From contig CM017570.1 in the NCBI GenBank assembly GCA_007844125.1, positions 51,620,109 through 51,684,108 on the forward strand: a DNA stretch of 64,000 nt, written 5' to 3'. Below, one piece after another: positions 1 to 11,489 of this stretch. A program made the translations under genes and the position numbers. Below the pieces are notes generated by a model. It was given only the letters and a program-made list of their open reading frames with translations, ran no database searches and had not been told where the DNA came from. The DNA is from Sinonovacula constricta (Eukaryota; Mollusca; Bivalvia; Cardiida; Solecurtidae). The first letter of the stretch is position 1; each line of letters begins with the position of its first letter.

Positions 1-1109
1 GACTTAAAGTTTAAATTATTATATTAATTATATTATTTACATGGATATTATAACATAAAGAATCCTTAATTATGACCAAAAGGTGCCAGGATTTTTTCAA
101 ATTTTTATATGCTAAAAGTTCAGCGGAGATATTTTCTGCACTGATAGATATGAGTTTAATTTGTAAAATGTATCTTGCCATGCTCGTTTGCAAGATAAGT
201 CACATTAATGAAATCACTTTTCGGTAAAACAGTGCATTTTTTCGCAAATTGGGTCACATACAAAGTTGCTTTTATTTGTTAATGTATGTGTTTAATGTAA
301 AAACTGTTTAAATGGGGATATACGTCAAAACAATAAAGTAAACACACATTTGTTACACTTCAATTCAGAGTTTTAAGAAATAGAAACATAAATTTTCTTT
401 GTAAAAAGAAAACATGTAAATCCAGTGCTCCAATCTTATTACATGGGTAATTAGCACAATAGCATGCTGAGCTATATATGACTAATACAATAGGTTTACA
501 TTCATATTATCGCAGCACTAAAGTCCTACTGAGTTCGACTCTTCTATAAATAATTGGAGCTATTTCACTCACCGTAATGTACTGGTGAAAGTTTTGCTTA
601 CACATACTATCAAGCTTAAACCTCAATAACCTGTGCAAAGAATGGAGTGAAACTTAACGTCTTCCTATTATTAATACCTACTGTTATATCCAAGTTTATA
701 TGTTTTAGGTTGTATTTTGGGAGTAAATATGGCCCTGGTTCGACTTAGACAATGTGATTGAGTATTTGAATATTCGAGCGTAATGTCATGTAACAGCTCT
801 TCTTATTGCAACATACAATCATTGAGCTATTCCTTGGCAATATTTAGACATTTTCAATTTTTTTGTTTTTGGGATATGGCTCTTGGGTTCCCAAAACAAA
901 TTTATCCTTGAAAAGGAGACTGTCACCGTCTAAGACATTGCGGTTTACTAGCCACTACATGACAACATTTTCAACCGTCCTTTGGACCCAACATTGTCAA
1001 TAACTAAACAACTAATGTTGAGTTACTGTATTCACAAGCTTTGTCATATTGATACATGGCTTCTGATGAAGGTCAGTCATTAGTAATGGCATTAGTGTAA
1101 GAAATCAGC
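1..1109. other. Intronic or flanking unique AT-rich DNA
   Basis: No exon, RNA gene or repeat family could be recognised on either strand. Short open frames here (for example 11-193, minus strand) show no domain or codon signal. It lies downstream of the last visible SRCR exon of the minus-strand gene, whose donor at 2937 shows the gene continues leftwards, so this is most likely intron. Confidence 0.5.
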
Positions 1110-2275
1110 TTGGGAAGGCTGAGGCCTACACGCGTCGAGAGAGCTGGGGTTATTTTTAGTTATATATAGTGCAAAAGACTGGTTACACTGAGACCTACAA
1201 GCGTCGAGCTGGGGTTATTTTTAGTTATATATAGTGCAAAAGACTGGTTACACTGAGGCCTACAAGCGTCGAGAGAGCTGGGGTTACTTTTAGTTATATA
1301 TAGTGCAAAAGACTGGTTACACTGAGGCCTTCAAGCGTCGAGAGAGCTAGGGTTACTTTTAGTTATATATAGTGCAAAAGACTGGTTACACTGAGACCTA
1401 TAAGCGTCGAGAGAGCAGTGGGTATTTTTAGTTATATAAAGTGCAAGAGACTGGTTACACTGAGGCCTACAAGCGTCGAGAGAGCTGGGGTTACTTTTAG
1501 TTATATATAGTGCAAAAGACTGGTTACACTAAGGCTTACAAGCGTCGAGAGAGCTGGGGTTACTTTGAGTTATATATATAGTGCAAAAGACTGGTTACAC
1601 TGAGACCTACAAGCGTCGAGCTGGGGGTATTTTTAGTTATTTATAGTGCAAAAGACTGGTTACACTGAGGCCTACAAGCGTCGAGAGAGCTGGGGTTGCT
1701 TTTAGTTATATATAGTGCAAAAGACTGGTTACACTGAGACCTACAAGCGTCGAGCTGGGGGTATTTTTAGTTATTTATAGTGCAAAAGACTGGTTACACT
1801 GAGACCTACAAGCGTCGAGCTGGGGGTATTTTTAGTTATTTATAGTGCAAAAGACTGGTTACACTGAGACCTACAAGCGTCGAGCTGGGGGTATTTTTAG
1901 TTATTTATAGTGCAAAAGACTGGTTACACTGAGACCTACAAGCGTCGAGCTGGGGGTATTTGTGTTATTTATAGTGAAAAGACTGGTTACACTGAGACCT
2001 ACAAGCGTCGAGCTGGGGTATTTGTGTTATTTATAGTGCAAAAGACTGGTTACACTGAGACCTACAAGCGTCGAGCTGGGGGTATTTGTGTTATTTATAG
2101 TGCAAAAGACTGGTTACACTGAGACCTACAAGCGTCGAGCTGGGGTATTTGTGTTATTTATAGTGCAAAAGACTGGTTACACTGAGGCATACAAGCGTCA
2201 AGAGAGAGCTGGGGGTATTTTTAGTTATCTACAGTGCAAAAGACTGGTTACACTGAGACCTACAAGTGTGCATGT
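1110..2275. repeat. 65-bp minisatellite, about 17-18 copies
   Basis: The motif GTGCAAAAGACTGGTTACAC recurs about every 65 bp (for example at 1715, 1780, 1845 and 1910). It is followed by a TACAAGCGTCGAG block, a G-rich stretch and an AT-rich TTTTAGTTAT block. Units vary from about 62 to 69 bp because of an optional GAGA after GTCGA and length changes in the AT block. The central copies (about 1700-2160) are most alike, which suggests recent local homogenisation, while outer copies are more diverged. Short open frames across it are by-products of the repeat. Confidence 0.93.
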
Positions 2276-2937
2276 CAGAAATTTAGAAAATAAGTCATGG
2301 ATCTGAGAACCTGTCCTCTTGAACATACTTCATGTACATACAATTGATAGCACTTTGCTAGTGTAAAACGACACATGTTATTTTGTTGTGTTTGGCACAC
2401 AATACACGTGCTGTGTTAGGAAATGTATATTTCATTTCCTATTTCAATTCATGTTGTCTGTGTCATTCGAAAATACAATTATTTGTTATGAAAATGAAAG
2501 AAACGTCAAAATATTGTACATTGTGACGTCCTGTGCATATAATCAAATAAGTAAAATGGAATTGTGTCCAATGTATAATACCAAGGCCAAGTGACAACGT
2601 ACAGCTGAACATTTAGTGTTTCGGACCTTTTATGTATATTAAAGGTTCATAACGTATTATTACTTTTATTAAGTTGTGGCGATGTGCTTCTCGTGAAAGT
2701 GTACATATCAAATCAGAATCTACAATTTACAGAAATGAGTCCTTATCAAATGTTTATTTTGTGTAAGTTAACTAATTTTATAAAGTGATAAACACGAACA
2801 AAATATCTAAAATAAAAAGTGATCCTTAGCAAACTTTAAGTAGAATATTTTGTGCAATATGCATTCTCAGAAAATATAATGAGCGTTACGTTTATAGTAA
2901 TTTAATATTAAATTTTATGAGTAACAATGTGTATGAC
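2276..2937. other. Intron, no further feature seen
   Basis: AT-rich unique DNA between the 65-bp array and the donor site of the SRCR exon ending at 2938. No exon, RNA or repeat was recognised. Confidence 0.5.
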
Positions 2938-3101
2938 CTGTGCAGTCCACTCCTGCATCTTGGCTATGATTGCAAACATGGCTGTGATTTCTTGGACACT
3001 GTAGAATAGTTTCCTCCGATCCATTGCACTCAAGATGTGACATGATAACTTGCCCAGTCCCGGGTCCATAATGCGCACCCTTGAATGCTACTGGGTGACC
3101 T
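2938..3101 (-). CDS. SRCR domain exon, C-terminal half (domain 5 of window)
   Basis: This 164-nt exon encodes the second half of a group A SRCR domain. It begins GHPVAFKG, continues with GPGTGQVIMSHLECNG and LQCPRNHSHVCNHSQD, and ends with the terminal VDC. It supplies four of the six domain cysteines. The acceptor is TATACACAG before the exon and the donor is CACAG/GTCATA. The first nucleotide completes a codon opened by the exon at 5454-5607 (phase 2), and the exon ends one nucleotide into a codon (phase 1). NGS and two NHS sequons are visible. It belongs with the exon at 8267-8427 to a PRNHSH subclass distinct from the FPGW subclass further right. It is the last exon of the gene in this window; the phase 1 donor implies more coding sequence to the left. 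Confidence 0.88.
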
Positions 3102-4424
3102 CTGTGTATATTTGTAAAAAAAAAGTGGTCATGGTAATAATGGTTGATATGCACCTATAGTTATTCTATAGTTAATTTTATGCACATAGACATGACATGA
3201 GCGAGCTGATATATATTTATTACTTCAAGGGACATGTGCTGTATAATTATATTGACCATGGACGCAAGTAACGGAATCACGTTATACGACAAGGCGGGCC
3301 AATTTAAACTACCGTTCCATCTTGTGTCACCTACACGAACAACAACAGAACAAGTCAATACTTTTAAACCTTATCCCATTTCCCAAATACTAGTTTATTT
3401 TTTTTTTATTCAAGAACTAAAAGTCCGACGATAATAATAAAAAGATATATCCCGGCAGAAGTTGATTTGGCGTTGCTGGGTACACCTAGACATCGTCACA
3501 AAACCGTATTGTGTTTATTGTGTCCACGTATCTGTTTACAACATCACTTGCCCATAGTTTGCCCAAGTATGCAATTAGATTTCGTTTAGTAATGATCAAT
3601 TAGGTTAGCGAATCTTTTACTCCATTTTCCAAATTTCCATCTTAAAGGAGATTATTTTTCTGCAAAATTAACTTGTCTCGTAAAGAAGCCGAAGGTCGAA
3701 AGGAAGTAGATGGAAAAACATTATCAAAATTAGTCATAGACACTCAAGTCAGAGGTTAAAACCAACAATACAATAATGACCAAGGCTGAATAGATTTATA
3801 TAAAAATATGCAAGTTCTAAATAGGTCTAACTCAGTTTGTGTACTATAGGTCTGTCAAGTATAGATTGATAAAGTTATCAACGAGTTTATAATTTTAAAT
3901 ACGGATAGACTGGTCTCATGAAAAGTACAACTTTCTAACCAAACTACATTGCCACCAAACAAAATAGCATGAATCCACGTTATCTGATAAAATTTTAAGA
4001 ATACGGTTTTTATAAAGAGTGAAAAACCAACAGTGTCAGAAAATGTTTGGTTTGGGCATTCTTAAAATGTTATCAATGCTTAATTTTTTAATTTCAAGAA
4101 ATACTGAGAGAACTGTGTGTGTTAAATACTTTGCAACAATAAGTGGCCACAATAAGTGATCATGTTTAAGCTGCTTTTTAGTGCTGCAGTACCTTATTCC
4201 CACAATGAACTAGTTTACATCTTACATTGTCAATGTCTACCATTCTTTTTTTGAAAACGGAGCATTGTTATGTAATAATACTTTGTAAAGTGTGTTTTAC
4301 GACGTTCCATTTCCTAAGCGTTATAAGTTGTTTGGATTATCATCCAACAAACATAATTTAAGTTACCTGGAGACGTTGTCTACTTGAAGCAGCTATAATA
4401 TGCATAGCATGCCTAAACACCTGG
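3102..4424. other. Intron between the two halves of SRCR domain 5 (left part)
   Basis: AT-rich intron DNA with no recognisable gene. The only structure seen is the short inverted repeat at 3985-4075. A 66-codon plus-strand open frame (3234-3434) has no recognisable domain and covers the intron side of the exon boundary. Confidence 0.5.
3985..4075. repeat. Short inverted repeat, possible MITE remnant
   Basis: TGATAAAATTTTAAGAAT (3985-4002) is matched on the opposite strand by 4058-4075 with one mismatch in 18. Between the arms a second smaller pair, GGTTTTT and AAAAACC, can also fold. A miniature inverted-repeat element or a simple AT-rich hairpin are both possible. No target-site duplication was confirmed. 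Confidence 0.45.
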
Positions 4425-4620
4425 CATGATACCGCACCCAGTCACATTTACCAGACACCGGGCCGACCAGTGGTGAAACACCCTTGTATTTGCTTGAGCG
4501 TTAGCAAAGAAGCTATACCATTACATTTTTGACGAATTTTCTATGACGCGGCCTGGGATAGAACCTGCCCAGCCCCATCGTGCCTGGTGGAGTCGACGAT
4601 TTTCCGATTGCGCTACAATG
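4425..4620 (-). mobile_element. tRNA-derived SINE, minus orientation
   Basis: On the minus strand, TAGCGCAATCGG (4615-4604) resembles a tRNA A box and GGTTCTATCCC (4565-4555) a B box, 38 nt apart, which is the normal spacing of an internal Pol III promoter. The roughly 130 bp after it (down to about 4425) is a body that also occurs, diverged, at 47,165-47,345 (shared blocks include AGCTATACCA and CAGTCAC). Two dispersed copies with tRNA-like heads in the same order support a SINE family. It directly adjoins the 35-bp array, whose unit is the A-box half of this element. Confidence 0.6.
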
Positions 4621-5398
4621 AATGAAGCCGACGCTTTACAGATTGCCCATCCAGAACTGAAACTGCCGCTCTACAAATTGCGATACCAGGACAGGAGCCA
4701 CCGTTCTTCCGATTGCGCTACCAGGACTGGAGCCGACGCTCTTCCGATTGCGATACCGGGACTGGAGCCGACGCTCTTCCGATTGCGATACCAGGACTGC
4801 AGCCGACGCTCTTCCGATTGCGATACCAGGACTGCAGCCGACGCTTTTCCGATTGCGATACCAGGACTTGAGCCGACGCTCTTCCGATTGCGATACCAGG
4901 ACTGCAGCCGACGCTCTTCCGATTGCGATACCAGGACTTGAGCCGACGCCCTTCCGATTGCGATACCAGGACTGCAGCCGACGCTCTTCCGATTGCGATA
5001 CCAGGACTTGAGCCGACGCTCTTTCGATTGCGATACCAGGACTGCAGCCGACGCTCCTCCGATTGCGCTACCAGGACTGGAGCCGACGCTCTTCCTAATG
5101 CGCTACCAGGACTTGAGCCGAGGCTCTTCCGATTGCGCTACCAGGACTGCAGCCGACGCTCTTCCGATTGCGCTACCAGGACTGCAGCCGACGCTCTTCC
5201 GATTGCGCTACCAGGACTGCAGCCGACGCTCTACTGATTGCGCTACCAGGACTGCAGCCGACGCTCTTCCGATTGAGCTACCAGGACTGCAGCCGACGCT
5301 CTTCCGATTGCGCTACCAGGACTGCAGCCGACGCTCTACTGATTGCGCTACCAGGACTGCAGCCGACGCTCTTCCGATTGCGCTACCAGGACTGGGCT
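4600..5398. repeat. 35-bp minisatellite made of SINE A-box units, about 23 copies
   Basis: The unit begins GATTGCGCTACCAGGACTGC and continues AGCCGACGCTCTTCC. On the minus strand it reads TAGCGCAATCGGAAGAGCG followed by TCGGCTGCAGTCCTGG, which looks like the 5' half (A-box arm) of a tRNA or tRNA-headed SINE. Variants differ at GCGCTA/GCGATA and at CTGCAG/CTGGAG/CTTGAG. The array lies in the intron of SRCR domain 5, ending about 55 bp from the exon at 5454. Open frames of 78-147 codons across it are by-products of a stop-poor unit. Confidence 0.9.
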
Positions 5399-5453
5399 TT
5401 CTAAATGGTAAACACAATAAGAACATTTATCTATGAAAACTAAACATGCTCAC

Positions 5454-5607
5454 TCTGGAATGTGTCCATCAATTGTACTGCAAATGACTTCTGCATCTTT
5501 ATCGTCAAATGAATCATCACACACTGTTCCCCAATGGCCATTGATGAGGATTTCCACCGTACCGCCGCCATGCATGTCACTTCCGTTTACAAGCCTTATC
5601 CGATTAG
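5454..5607 (-). CDS. SRCR domain exon, N-terminal half (domain 5 of window)
   Basis: This 154-nt exon starts after the acceptor TTTCTAG and ends at a GTGAGC donor. It encodes [19 protein letters not shown], then [11 protein letters not shown] and AEVICS, the first two domain cysteines with the conserved tryptophan. The junction with 3101-2938 is phase 2 (GA plus A gives Glu). The upstream junction is phase 1 with the exon at 8267-8427 (T plus CT gives Ser). The reading frame is open across both joins. Three glycines after the DMH are unusual but the domain core is intact. Confidence 0.88.
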
Positions 5608-5734
5608 CTAGAAAGGAAGTGGAAAAGTATAAAATGGGCATTAAAACAAGTCGATCAGAATTTGTACGTACAAGAAAAACAATCAAAGAATAACGTTTTC
5701 ACTAGCATAAAATTTAACAACATAGTATAAACAT

Positions 5735-5769
5735 ATACTGAGGAAAAAGGAAATCTTGATCCTCAGTAT
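5735..5769. other. Perfect 9-bp hairpin
   Basis: ATACTGAGG (5735-5743) and CCTCAGTAT (5761-5769) form a perfect stem with a 17-nt loop inside the intron between SRCR domains 4 and 5. The function is unknown and it may be chance or part of an old repeat. Confidence 0.35.
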
Positions 5770-5950
5770 TTTGGGACCAGATCTTTAGTCGTATTAGCTT
5801 TAAGGCAATGACTTTAGAGCACAAAACACCTAGACATCAGAAAACAGAAACATGTCTCACAGTTTTTCTTTAACATGAATTAGGGTTAATGATATCGGAC
5901 TACCCTCCTAGATGAAGTTCAGAGAATGAAGAACAGTGGGAGCGAAGTGC

Positions 5951-6450
5951 TCAGTAACGAGTGTGTCCACCTCTAGCGTCTCGTACAGCCACACATCGTC
6001 TCCTCATGGATCTCGGAACGTTTGTGAACATTGCCCGAGGAAGATGTCGCCATTGCTTATCAATGACACGTTGAAGATCTTGCAACGTGTATGGTAGATT
6101 AACTCCTTGACGAACACGTCCCAGATTGTATGATCGAATTGAAATCGTGGCTACGCTAAGGCCAATCCAGGACTTGAACACCGGCATTTCTTAGAAAATA
6201 CTGCGTAAGAACTGCCGTATGGAGTTTAGCCTGGTCTTGCTGGAAAGTTAATCCATGACCATGTCTCTGCATGTCTGCATAAACGAAAGTAGAACGGGTT
6301 GCAAAAGTTGATCTCAGTACTGGACAGCAGTAAAGTTTCCTTGAACAACAACAAGACGAGAACGTCCGTGTGTACAAAAACAGACCCAATCCATGACGCT
6401 GCCACCGCCAAATTGGTCAACTTCACGGACGCAGACTTGAGTCATTAAGA
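5951..6450 (-). pseudogene. Tc1-like transposase fragment, frameshifted
   Basis: Minus-strand peptides in several frames match the C-terminal half of Tc1/mariner superfamily transposases, in order: VDQFGGGSVMDWV, a VVVQGNFTA block, FQQDQAKLHTA (the second catalytic aspartate), VLDWP, then after frameshifts a TLQDLQRVID segment and the family ending SMRRRCVAVRDARGGHTRY before a stop at 5951. In-frame stops and at least two frameshifts break it. The usual SPDLNPIEH motif is decayed, with a stop right after VLDWP, and the N-terminal DNA-binding half is not seen. It is therefore a dead, truncated copy in the intron between exons 8267 and 5607. Terminal inverted repeats were not found. Confidence 0.85.
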
Positions 6451-6479
6451 TGTCTCCGGGGACGAAGTCTATCCGCACG

Positions 6480-7130
6480 CAAGCGATTTCTGACTGTCTG
6501 TGTAGTTTTTGTCAACATTTCATTAAGTTTGTTTTTATCAAAGTTGCCTTTTTCTCAGTAACTGTTCAAGGTAGAGTTTTGAAACTTAATACAGTTGTCT
6601 GACATCATAGTACCAATTATCAGGACAAGTTTCATAACTCCTGACTCTATTTTGCCAAAGTTATGTCCCTTTTTCACTTTTGATTTAGTTTTTTGTTTCA
6701 GTTTTCTTTTTCTCAATAACCATTCATGCAAGAGCTTTGAAACTTAACATATCTTCACCCAAGTGTTCATTTAATATGACGGAATGCCTTGTCTAAGAAC
6801 CATGGGCCTACCTCAAAGGTTAAGGTCACACAAAGGGTGTACAATGTACGTATCAAAAAATGCCAAAATGCTGCTTCCGGAGTTTAGTTCAGTTCTTAAA
6901 AAAGGTACTTCAGCTTAGATGCATAAAAGAAAATTCATCTCCAAGAACCATGGCCCTACCTCAACTGGCAAGGTCAAAATGTGTGCAAATTTAGACTTTT
7001 TTCGAGTATAACTTTGCAACTAATGAAGGGATTTCACCCACATTACACAGAACTGTTAATCTAAACGTAACAGGATTAACAAGTGTAAGAACCGTGCCCC
7101 AACAAAAAATGTCTTCAGAGTAGGGGTGGA
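6480..7130. repeat. Dispersed repeat-like region with internal duplication
   Basis: Blocks recur within this segment. CTTTTTCTCAGTAACTGTTC followed by a GAAACTTAA block (about 6550-6590) is repeated as CTTTTTCTCAATAACCATTC with the same ending (about 6707-6750). AAGAACCATG plus CCTACCTCAA recurs near 6797 and 6943, and AAGAACCGTG near 7088. The style resembles non-coding interspersed repeats I associate with bivalve genomes, but no family name can be given from sequence alone. Confidence 0.4.
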
Positions 7131-7639
7131 TCAAGGTGGATGATATCCCAATAAAATAAACAAAAAAAAATATTTTTCTTTTCTTTAATTCCCAAACTCA
7201 AACCGACAGACATTTGTATTTCTTTCCATCCTGCTCTCAATCTGACAAACATAAACATTTCTTCAAGGGTGGGGAGGGTCTGGGTATTTTAATGTAAAAT
7301 GTTACTAAAAACAGACATTTCTTTTTCTTAAGTTTCAGTTTCTACAGTTACCCACCAGATACTTTCTTTACATGAGTACTCGGATTTTTATTAATACTTA
7401 AAATAAAAACCTATTTTCGTCGCGTGGCGACGTTTCTTCTAGTTCATTTTGCACGTGACTGTACAAATTCACGAAATTCACGAAAAAAGACGTTTTCATT
7501 TGCTAGGGATACTGTTTAAAATATTTGATTGGACAGTAAAAGAATAAAAGGAAAATTTACTTTTCAAGTTTTCATTTTTGCTCATTATAAAATATATATA
7601 TGTATGTATATATGCTATCGAACCATGGTCGGATGTTAT

Positions 7640-7825
7640 ATTACTAATGCCTATCCAATACAACTGTATGATTCGAATTTTAGTAGACTGCTTAGCGTCT
7701 CACCGCGTGGGTTCGAGTATTGTTCGGAGCTAGCGAAGGACTCGGCTCTTCACGCTGGCCTGTTGTGCGCTAGCGGTTCTACCCAGTTATTTGTCTGGGA
7801 TCTTCCTTCACCAAATTAGCATGAC
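7640..7825 (+). mobile_element. Possible SINE remnant
   Basis: GGGTTCGAGTATT at about 7709 resembles a tRNA B box, preceded by a GCTTAGCGTCTCACCGCG arm and followed by about 100 bp of GC-richer sequence ending CTTCACCAAATT. The local base composition differs from the AT-rich surroundings. No clear A box or target duplication was found, so this is tentative. Confidence 0.3.
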
Positions 7826-8266
7826 CAACGTTATGTCACTGCGATGTTTTTGATAAAAGGAATTTAGGTACTTGGCAATGATCATTACTGAAATTGAATA
7901 AAATACATAATTAAAGTATTTATGTGGTATTTTTGGTTTTAATTTTGTCAGTGTGCTGTTTTATGTAAGTATGCTTTTGCACACTTACGTTTTCTAATAA
8001 TCAAGTCTACCCCTACAAAGTTTCCGTATGAAGGACACTGCTTTAACTTGGAAATGTTTAAATCACGTATTTTATAAAGAAGAATGACCCCTTAAGCTGA
8101 CGAACTTCATATGTGTCACCAACATTCAGCGTGCTATGGGTGTTCTTTGCGTTTCACGGTATATATACTGGCATATTATATTGTTCCTACGGAAGTGCAA
8201 AAAACGGCCTATTCAACTTACATGCATAATTTGACCTTAAAATGTACAAATTGGTATTGTTCTTAC
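7826..8266. other. Intron, no further feature seen
   Basis: AT-rich DNA between the putative SINE remnant and the donor of the exon ending at 8267. No exon, RNA gene or repeat was recognised. Confidence 0.45.
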
Positions 8267-8427
8267 AAAAACAGTCGACTCCAGCATCTTGGCTGTGATT
8301 GCAGGAATGACTGTGATTTCTTGGACAAAGTAGAAGACTGTCTTCCGTTCCATTACACCCAAGTTGTGACATGATGACTTGTCCAGAACCGGCCCCATAA
8401 TACGCGCCTTTAATGGCGACGTGTTCC
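8267..8427 (-). CDS. SRCR domain exon, C-terminal half (domain 4 of window)
   Basis: This 161-nt exon follows the acceptor CTCCTTCAG and ends at donor GTAAGA. It encodes EHVAIKGAYYGAGSGQVIM, then SQLGCNGTEDS, LLLCPRNHSHSCNH and the final GVDC. Four cysteines are in place. NGT and two NHS sequons are present. It joins in phase 2 to the exon at 9340-9496 (AC plus G gives Thr) and in phase 1 to the next domain. It is very similar to the exon at 2938-3101, so domains 4 and 5 probably arose by duplication of an exon pair. Confidence 0.9.
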
Positions 8428-9339
8428 CTGAAGGAGTTGAGAAAATAAATTCTTATTCATTAACTATGTTTATATCATTCAGTACAGCATATTAAATATT
8501 GAAATGGTGAAGTTTTAATCGTTAAAAATGAGACAATTTTTAATGTTACTACAAACCGTATCTTGTATATGTATAACGTTGTGTAAAGATCTTCAGACTA
8601 CAAATAATGGCCGGTGCGAATATTGGGTGGATGTCACAACGCATATGACGCTGTATTCGCAGTCGTACGTTGAATAAGGAATATCGCACCTTTAATCCAC
8701 ATGTTCCAAGTCGAAAGGGAAAGTTGATCAATTCTACGATGGAAAGTTACACTAACGTGCTTAGACGTCAAATGATTATATTGCTGCAGTGACGTGTATC
8801 TAAGATCCTTGAGAAGCTTGATTCCCAATAATGTAAATAGCTTGTTTGCAATAATTGCGTTCAACGTATGGCTGAAATTGGTGGATGAGAGATTTGATTT
8901 CTGTGAATTTAAAAGGCGTACAACATACCGCTAAATTATGTGAATGAGTTATTTCTAAACAGTAATGTGAGTTTCGATGGCTGTTTAAATAAGCTGTGAA
9001 ACAAATCCAATAAAAGCTCGTAAGAATAAAATGGTAAAAAAATGATTATATGGTATGCACAAGATTGTCAACATGAGCAATATTTTATGGTATAAGTAAC
9101 CAAACGTTAAATTACCGTACAACATTTTAAATCACAGACAGAAGTGGTAAACAAGAGACTACATGTATTTCTAAAATATTGCACACATTTAATATAAATA
9201 TATATAAAGAATAATAATTAGAATAAAAAATTGAAGGACGTCACTTTATTACTATTTTTATGTATTTTCATATCTAGGACATCGCTTCAGAAATGTTAAA
9301 ATAATGTTACTATTTATAAATATAATCGTTTCGACTTAC
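8428..9339. other. Intron between the two halves of SRCR domain 4
   Basis: A 912-bp AT-rich intron with a canonical donor (GTAAGT) and acceptor (TTCAG). No tandem array is present, unlike most other introns here. The short minus-strand open frames in it show no recognisable product. Confidence 0.65.
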
Positions 9340-9496
9340 GTATTTTCAAAAAGGTAGTTGTATCCCATCATTCGACATATTACTGCTGCGTCTCTGTCGT
9401 CAAATGAATCATCGCATATCGTTCCCCAGGTCCCATTTATATTAACCTCAACTGTACCTGAGACGCCGTGTCCGTTCACAAGCCGGACACGACGTG
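9340..9496 (-). CDS. SRCR domain exon, N-terminal half (domain 4 of window)
   Basis: This 157-nt exon begins [18 protein letters not shown], contains [16 protein letters not shown] and [11 protein letters not shown], and ends ENT before donor GTAAGT. The phase 1 start (G plus CA) joins the exon ending at 23776, and the phase 2 end joins 8427-8267. The two N-terminal domain cysteines and the conserved WG are present. Its first 13 nt plus the preceding 20 nt of intron are, apart from one mismatch, the unit of the 33-bp array that fills the upstream intron, so the exon's acceptor is effectively the last copy of the array. Confidence 0.9.
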
Positions 9497-9516
9497 CTAG
9501 AAAATAAGGTAGAAAA
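9484..9516 (-). promoter_or_regulatory. 3' splice site that seeded the 33-bp array
   Basis: On the minus strand, intron bases TTTTCTACCTTATTTTCTAG (9516-9497) precede exon bases CACGTCGTGTCCG (9496-9484). The major array variant reads TTTTCTACCTTATTCTCTAG then CACGTCGTGTCCG, identical except for one base in the pyrimidine tract. The boundary is fixed by reading frame and by homology of the SRCR exon. Confidence 0.8.
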
Positions 9517-11489
9517 CTGACACGATGTGCTAGAGAATAACCTAGTCAACGGACACGACTTGCTAGAGAATAACCTAGTCAACGGACACGAAGTGCTAGA
9601 GAATAACCTAGTCAACGGACACGAAGTGCTAGAGAATAACCTAGTCAACGGACACGACGTGCTAGAGAATAACCTAGTCAACGGACACGATGTGCTGGAG
9701 AATAACCTAGTCAACGGACACGAAGTGCTAGAGAATAACCTAGTCAACGGACACGAAGTGCTAGAGAATAAACTAGTCAACGGACACGAAGTGCTAGAGA
9801 ATAACCTAGTCAACGGACACGACGTGCTAGAGAATAACCTAGTCAACGGACACGAAGTGCTAGAGAATAACCTAGTCAACGGACACGAAGTGCTAGAGAA
9901 TAACCTAGTCAACGGACACGACTTGCTAGAGAATAACCTAGTCAACGGACACGAAGTGCTAGAGAATAACCTAGTCAACGGACACGATGTGCTAGAGAAT
10001 AACCTAGTCAACGGACACGACTTGCTAGAGAATAACCTAGTCAACGGACACGACGTGCTAGAGAATAACCTAGTCAACGGACACGACGTGCTAGAGAATA
10101 ACCTAGTCAACGGAAACGATGTGCTAGAGAATAACGGACACGACTTCCTAGAGAATAACCTAGTCAACGGACACGACGTGCTAGAGAATAACCTAGTCAA
10201 CGGACACGACGCGCTAGAGAATAACCTAGTCAACGAACACGACGTGCTAGAGAATTACCTAGTCAATGGACACGACGTGCTAAAGAATAACCTAGTCAAC
10301 GGACACGAATTCCTAGAGAATAACCTAGTCAACGGACACGACGTGCTAGAGAATAACCTCGTCAAAGGACACGACGTGCTAGAGAATAACCTAGTCAACG
10401 GACACGACGCGCTAGAGAATAACCTAGTCAACGAACACGACGTGCTAGAGAATTACCTAGTCAATGGACACGACGTGCTAAAGAATAACCTAGTCAACGG
10501 ACACGACGTGCTAGAGAATAACCTAGTCAACGGACGACATGCTAGAGAATAACCTAGTCAACGGACACGACATGCTAGAGAATAACCTAGTCAACGGACA
10601 CGACGTGCTAGAGAATAACCTTGTCAACGGACACGACGTGCTAGAGAATAACCTAGTCAACGGACACGACGTGCTAGAGAATAACCTCGTCAATGGACAC
10701 GACGTGCAAGAGAATAACCTAGTCAACGGACACGAAGTGCTAGAGAATAAGGTAGAAAACGGATACGACGTGCTAGAGAATAAGGTAGAAAACGGATACG
10801 ACGTGCTAGAGAATAACCTCGTCAACGGACGACATGCTAGAGAATAACCTAGTCAATGGACACGACGTGCTAGAGAATAAGGTAGAAAACGTACACGACG
10901 TGCTAGAAAATAGAGTTAAAAACGGACACGACGTGCTACAGAATAAGGTAAAAAACGTTCACGACGTGCTAGAGAATAGGGTAGAAAACGGACCCGACGT
11001 GCTAGAGAATAAGGTAGAAATCGTACACGACGTGCTAGAAAATAAAGTAGAAAACGGAAACGACGTGCTAGAGAATAAGGTAGACAACGGACACGACGTG
11101 CTAGAGAATAAGGTAGAAAACGTACACGACGGGCTAGAAAATAGGGAAGAAAACGGACACGACGTGCTAGAGAATAGGGTAGAAAACGGACACGACGTGC
11201 TAGAGAATAAGGTAGAAAACGCACACGACGTGCTAGAGAATAAGGTAGACAACGGACACGACGTGCTAGAGAATAGGGTAGAAAACGGACACGAAGTGCT
11301 AGAGAATAAGGTAGAAAACATACACGACGTGCTAGAAAATATAGTAGAAAACGGACACGACGTGCTAGAGAATAAGGTAGACAACGGACACGACGTGCTA
11401 GAGAATAGGGTAGAAAACGGACACGACGTGCTAGAGAATAAGGTAGAAAACGCACACGACGTGCTAGAGAATTAGGTAGAAAACGGGCA

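Noticed and set aside
1..1080. Another SRCR exon or a gene end on the left
   Set aside because: No cysteine pattern, splice-bounded frame or polyadenylation context could be matched on the minus strand.
4543..5436. Several arginine and cysteine-rich ORFs
   Set aside because: They are overlapping frames of the 35-bp SINE-derived array.
5951..6450. Active Tc1-like transposase gene
   Set aside because: Frameshifts, an in-frame stop after VLDWP, a decayed third catalytic region and no N-terminal half.
9527..10552. Coiled-coil-like protein [11 protein letters not shown] repeated on the plus strand
   Set aside because: Periodic translation of the 33-bp unit on the strand opposite the gene. Minus-strand frames are equally open and the unit is explained by the splice acceptor.
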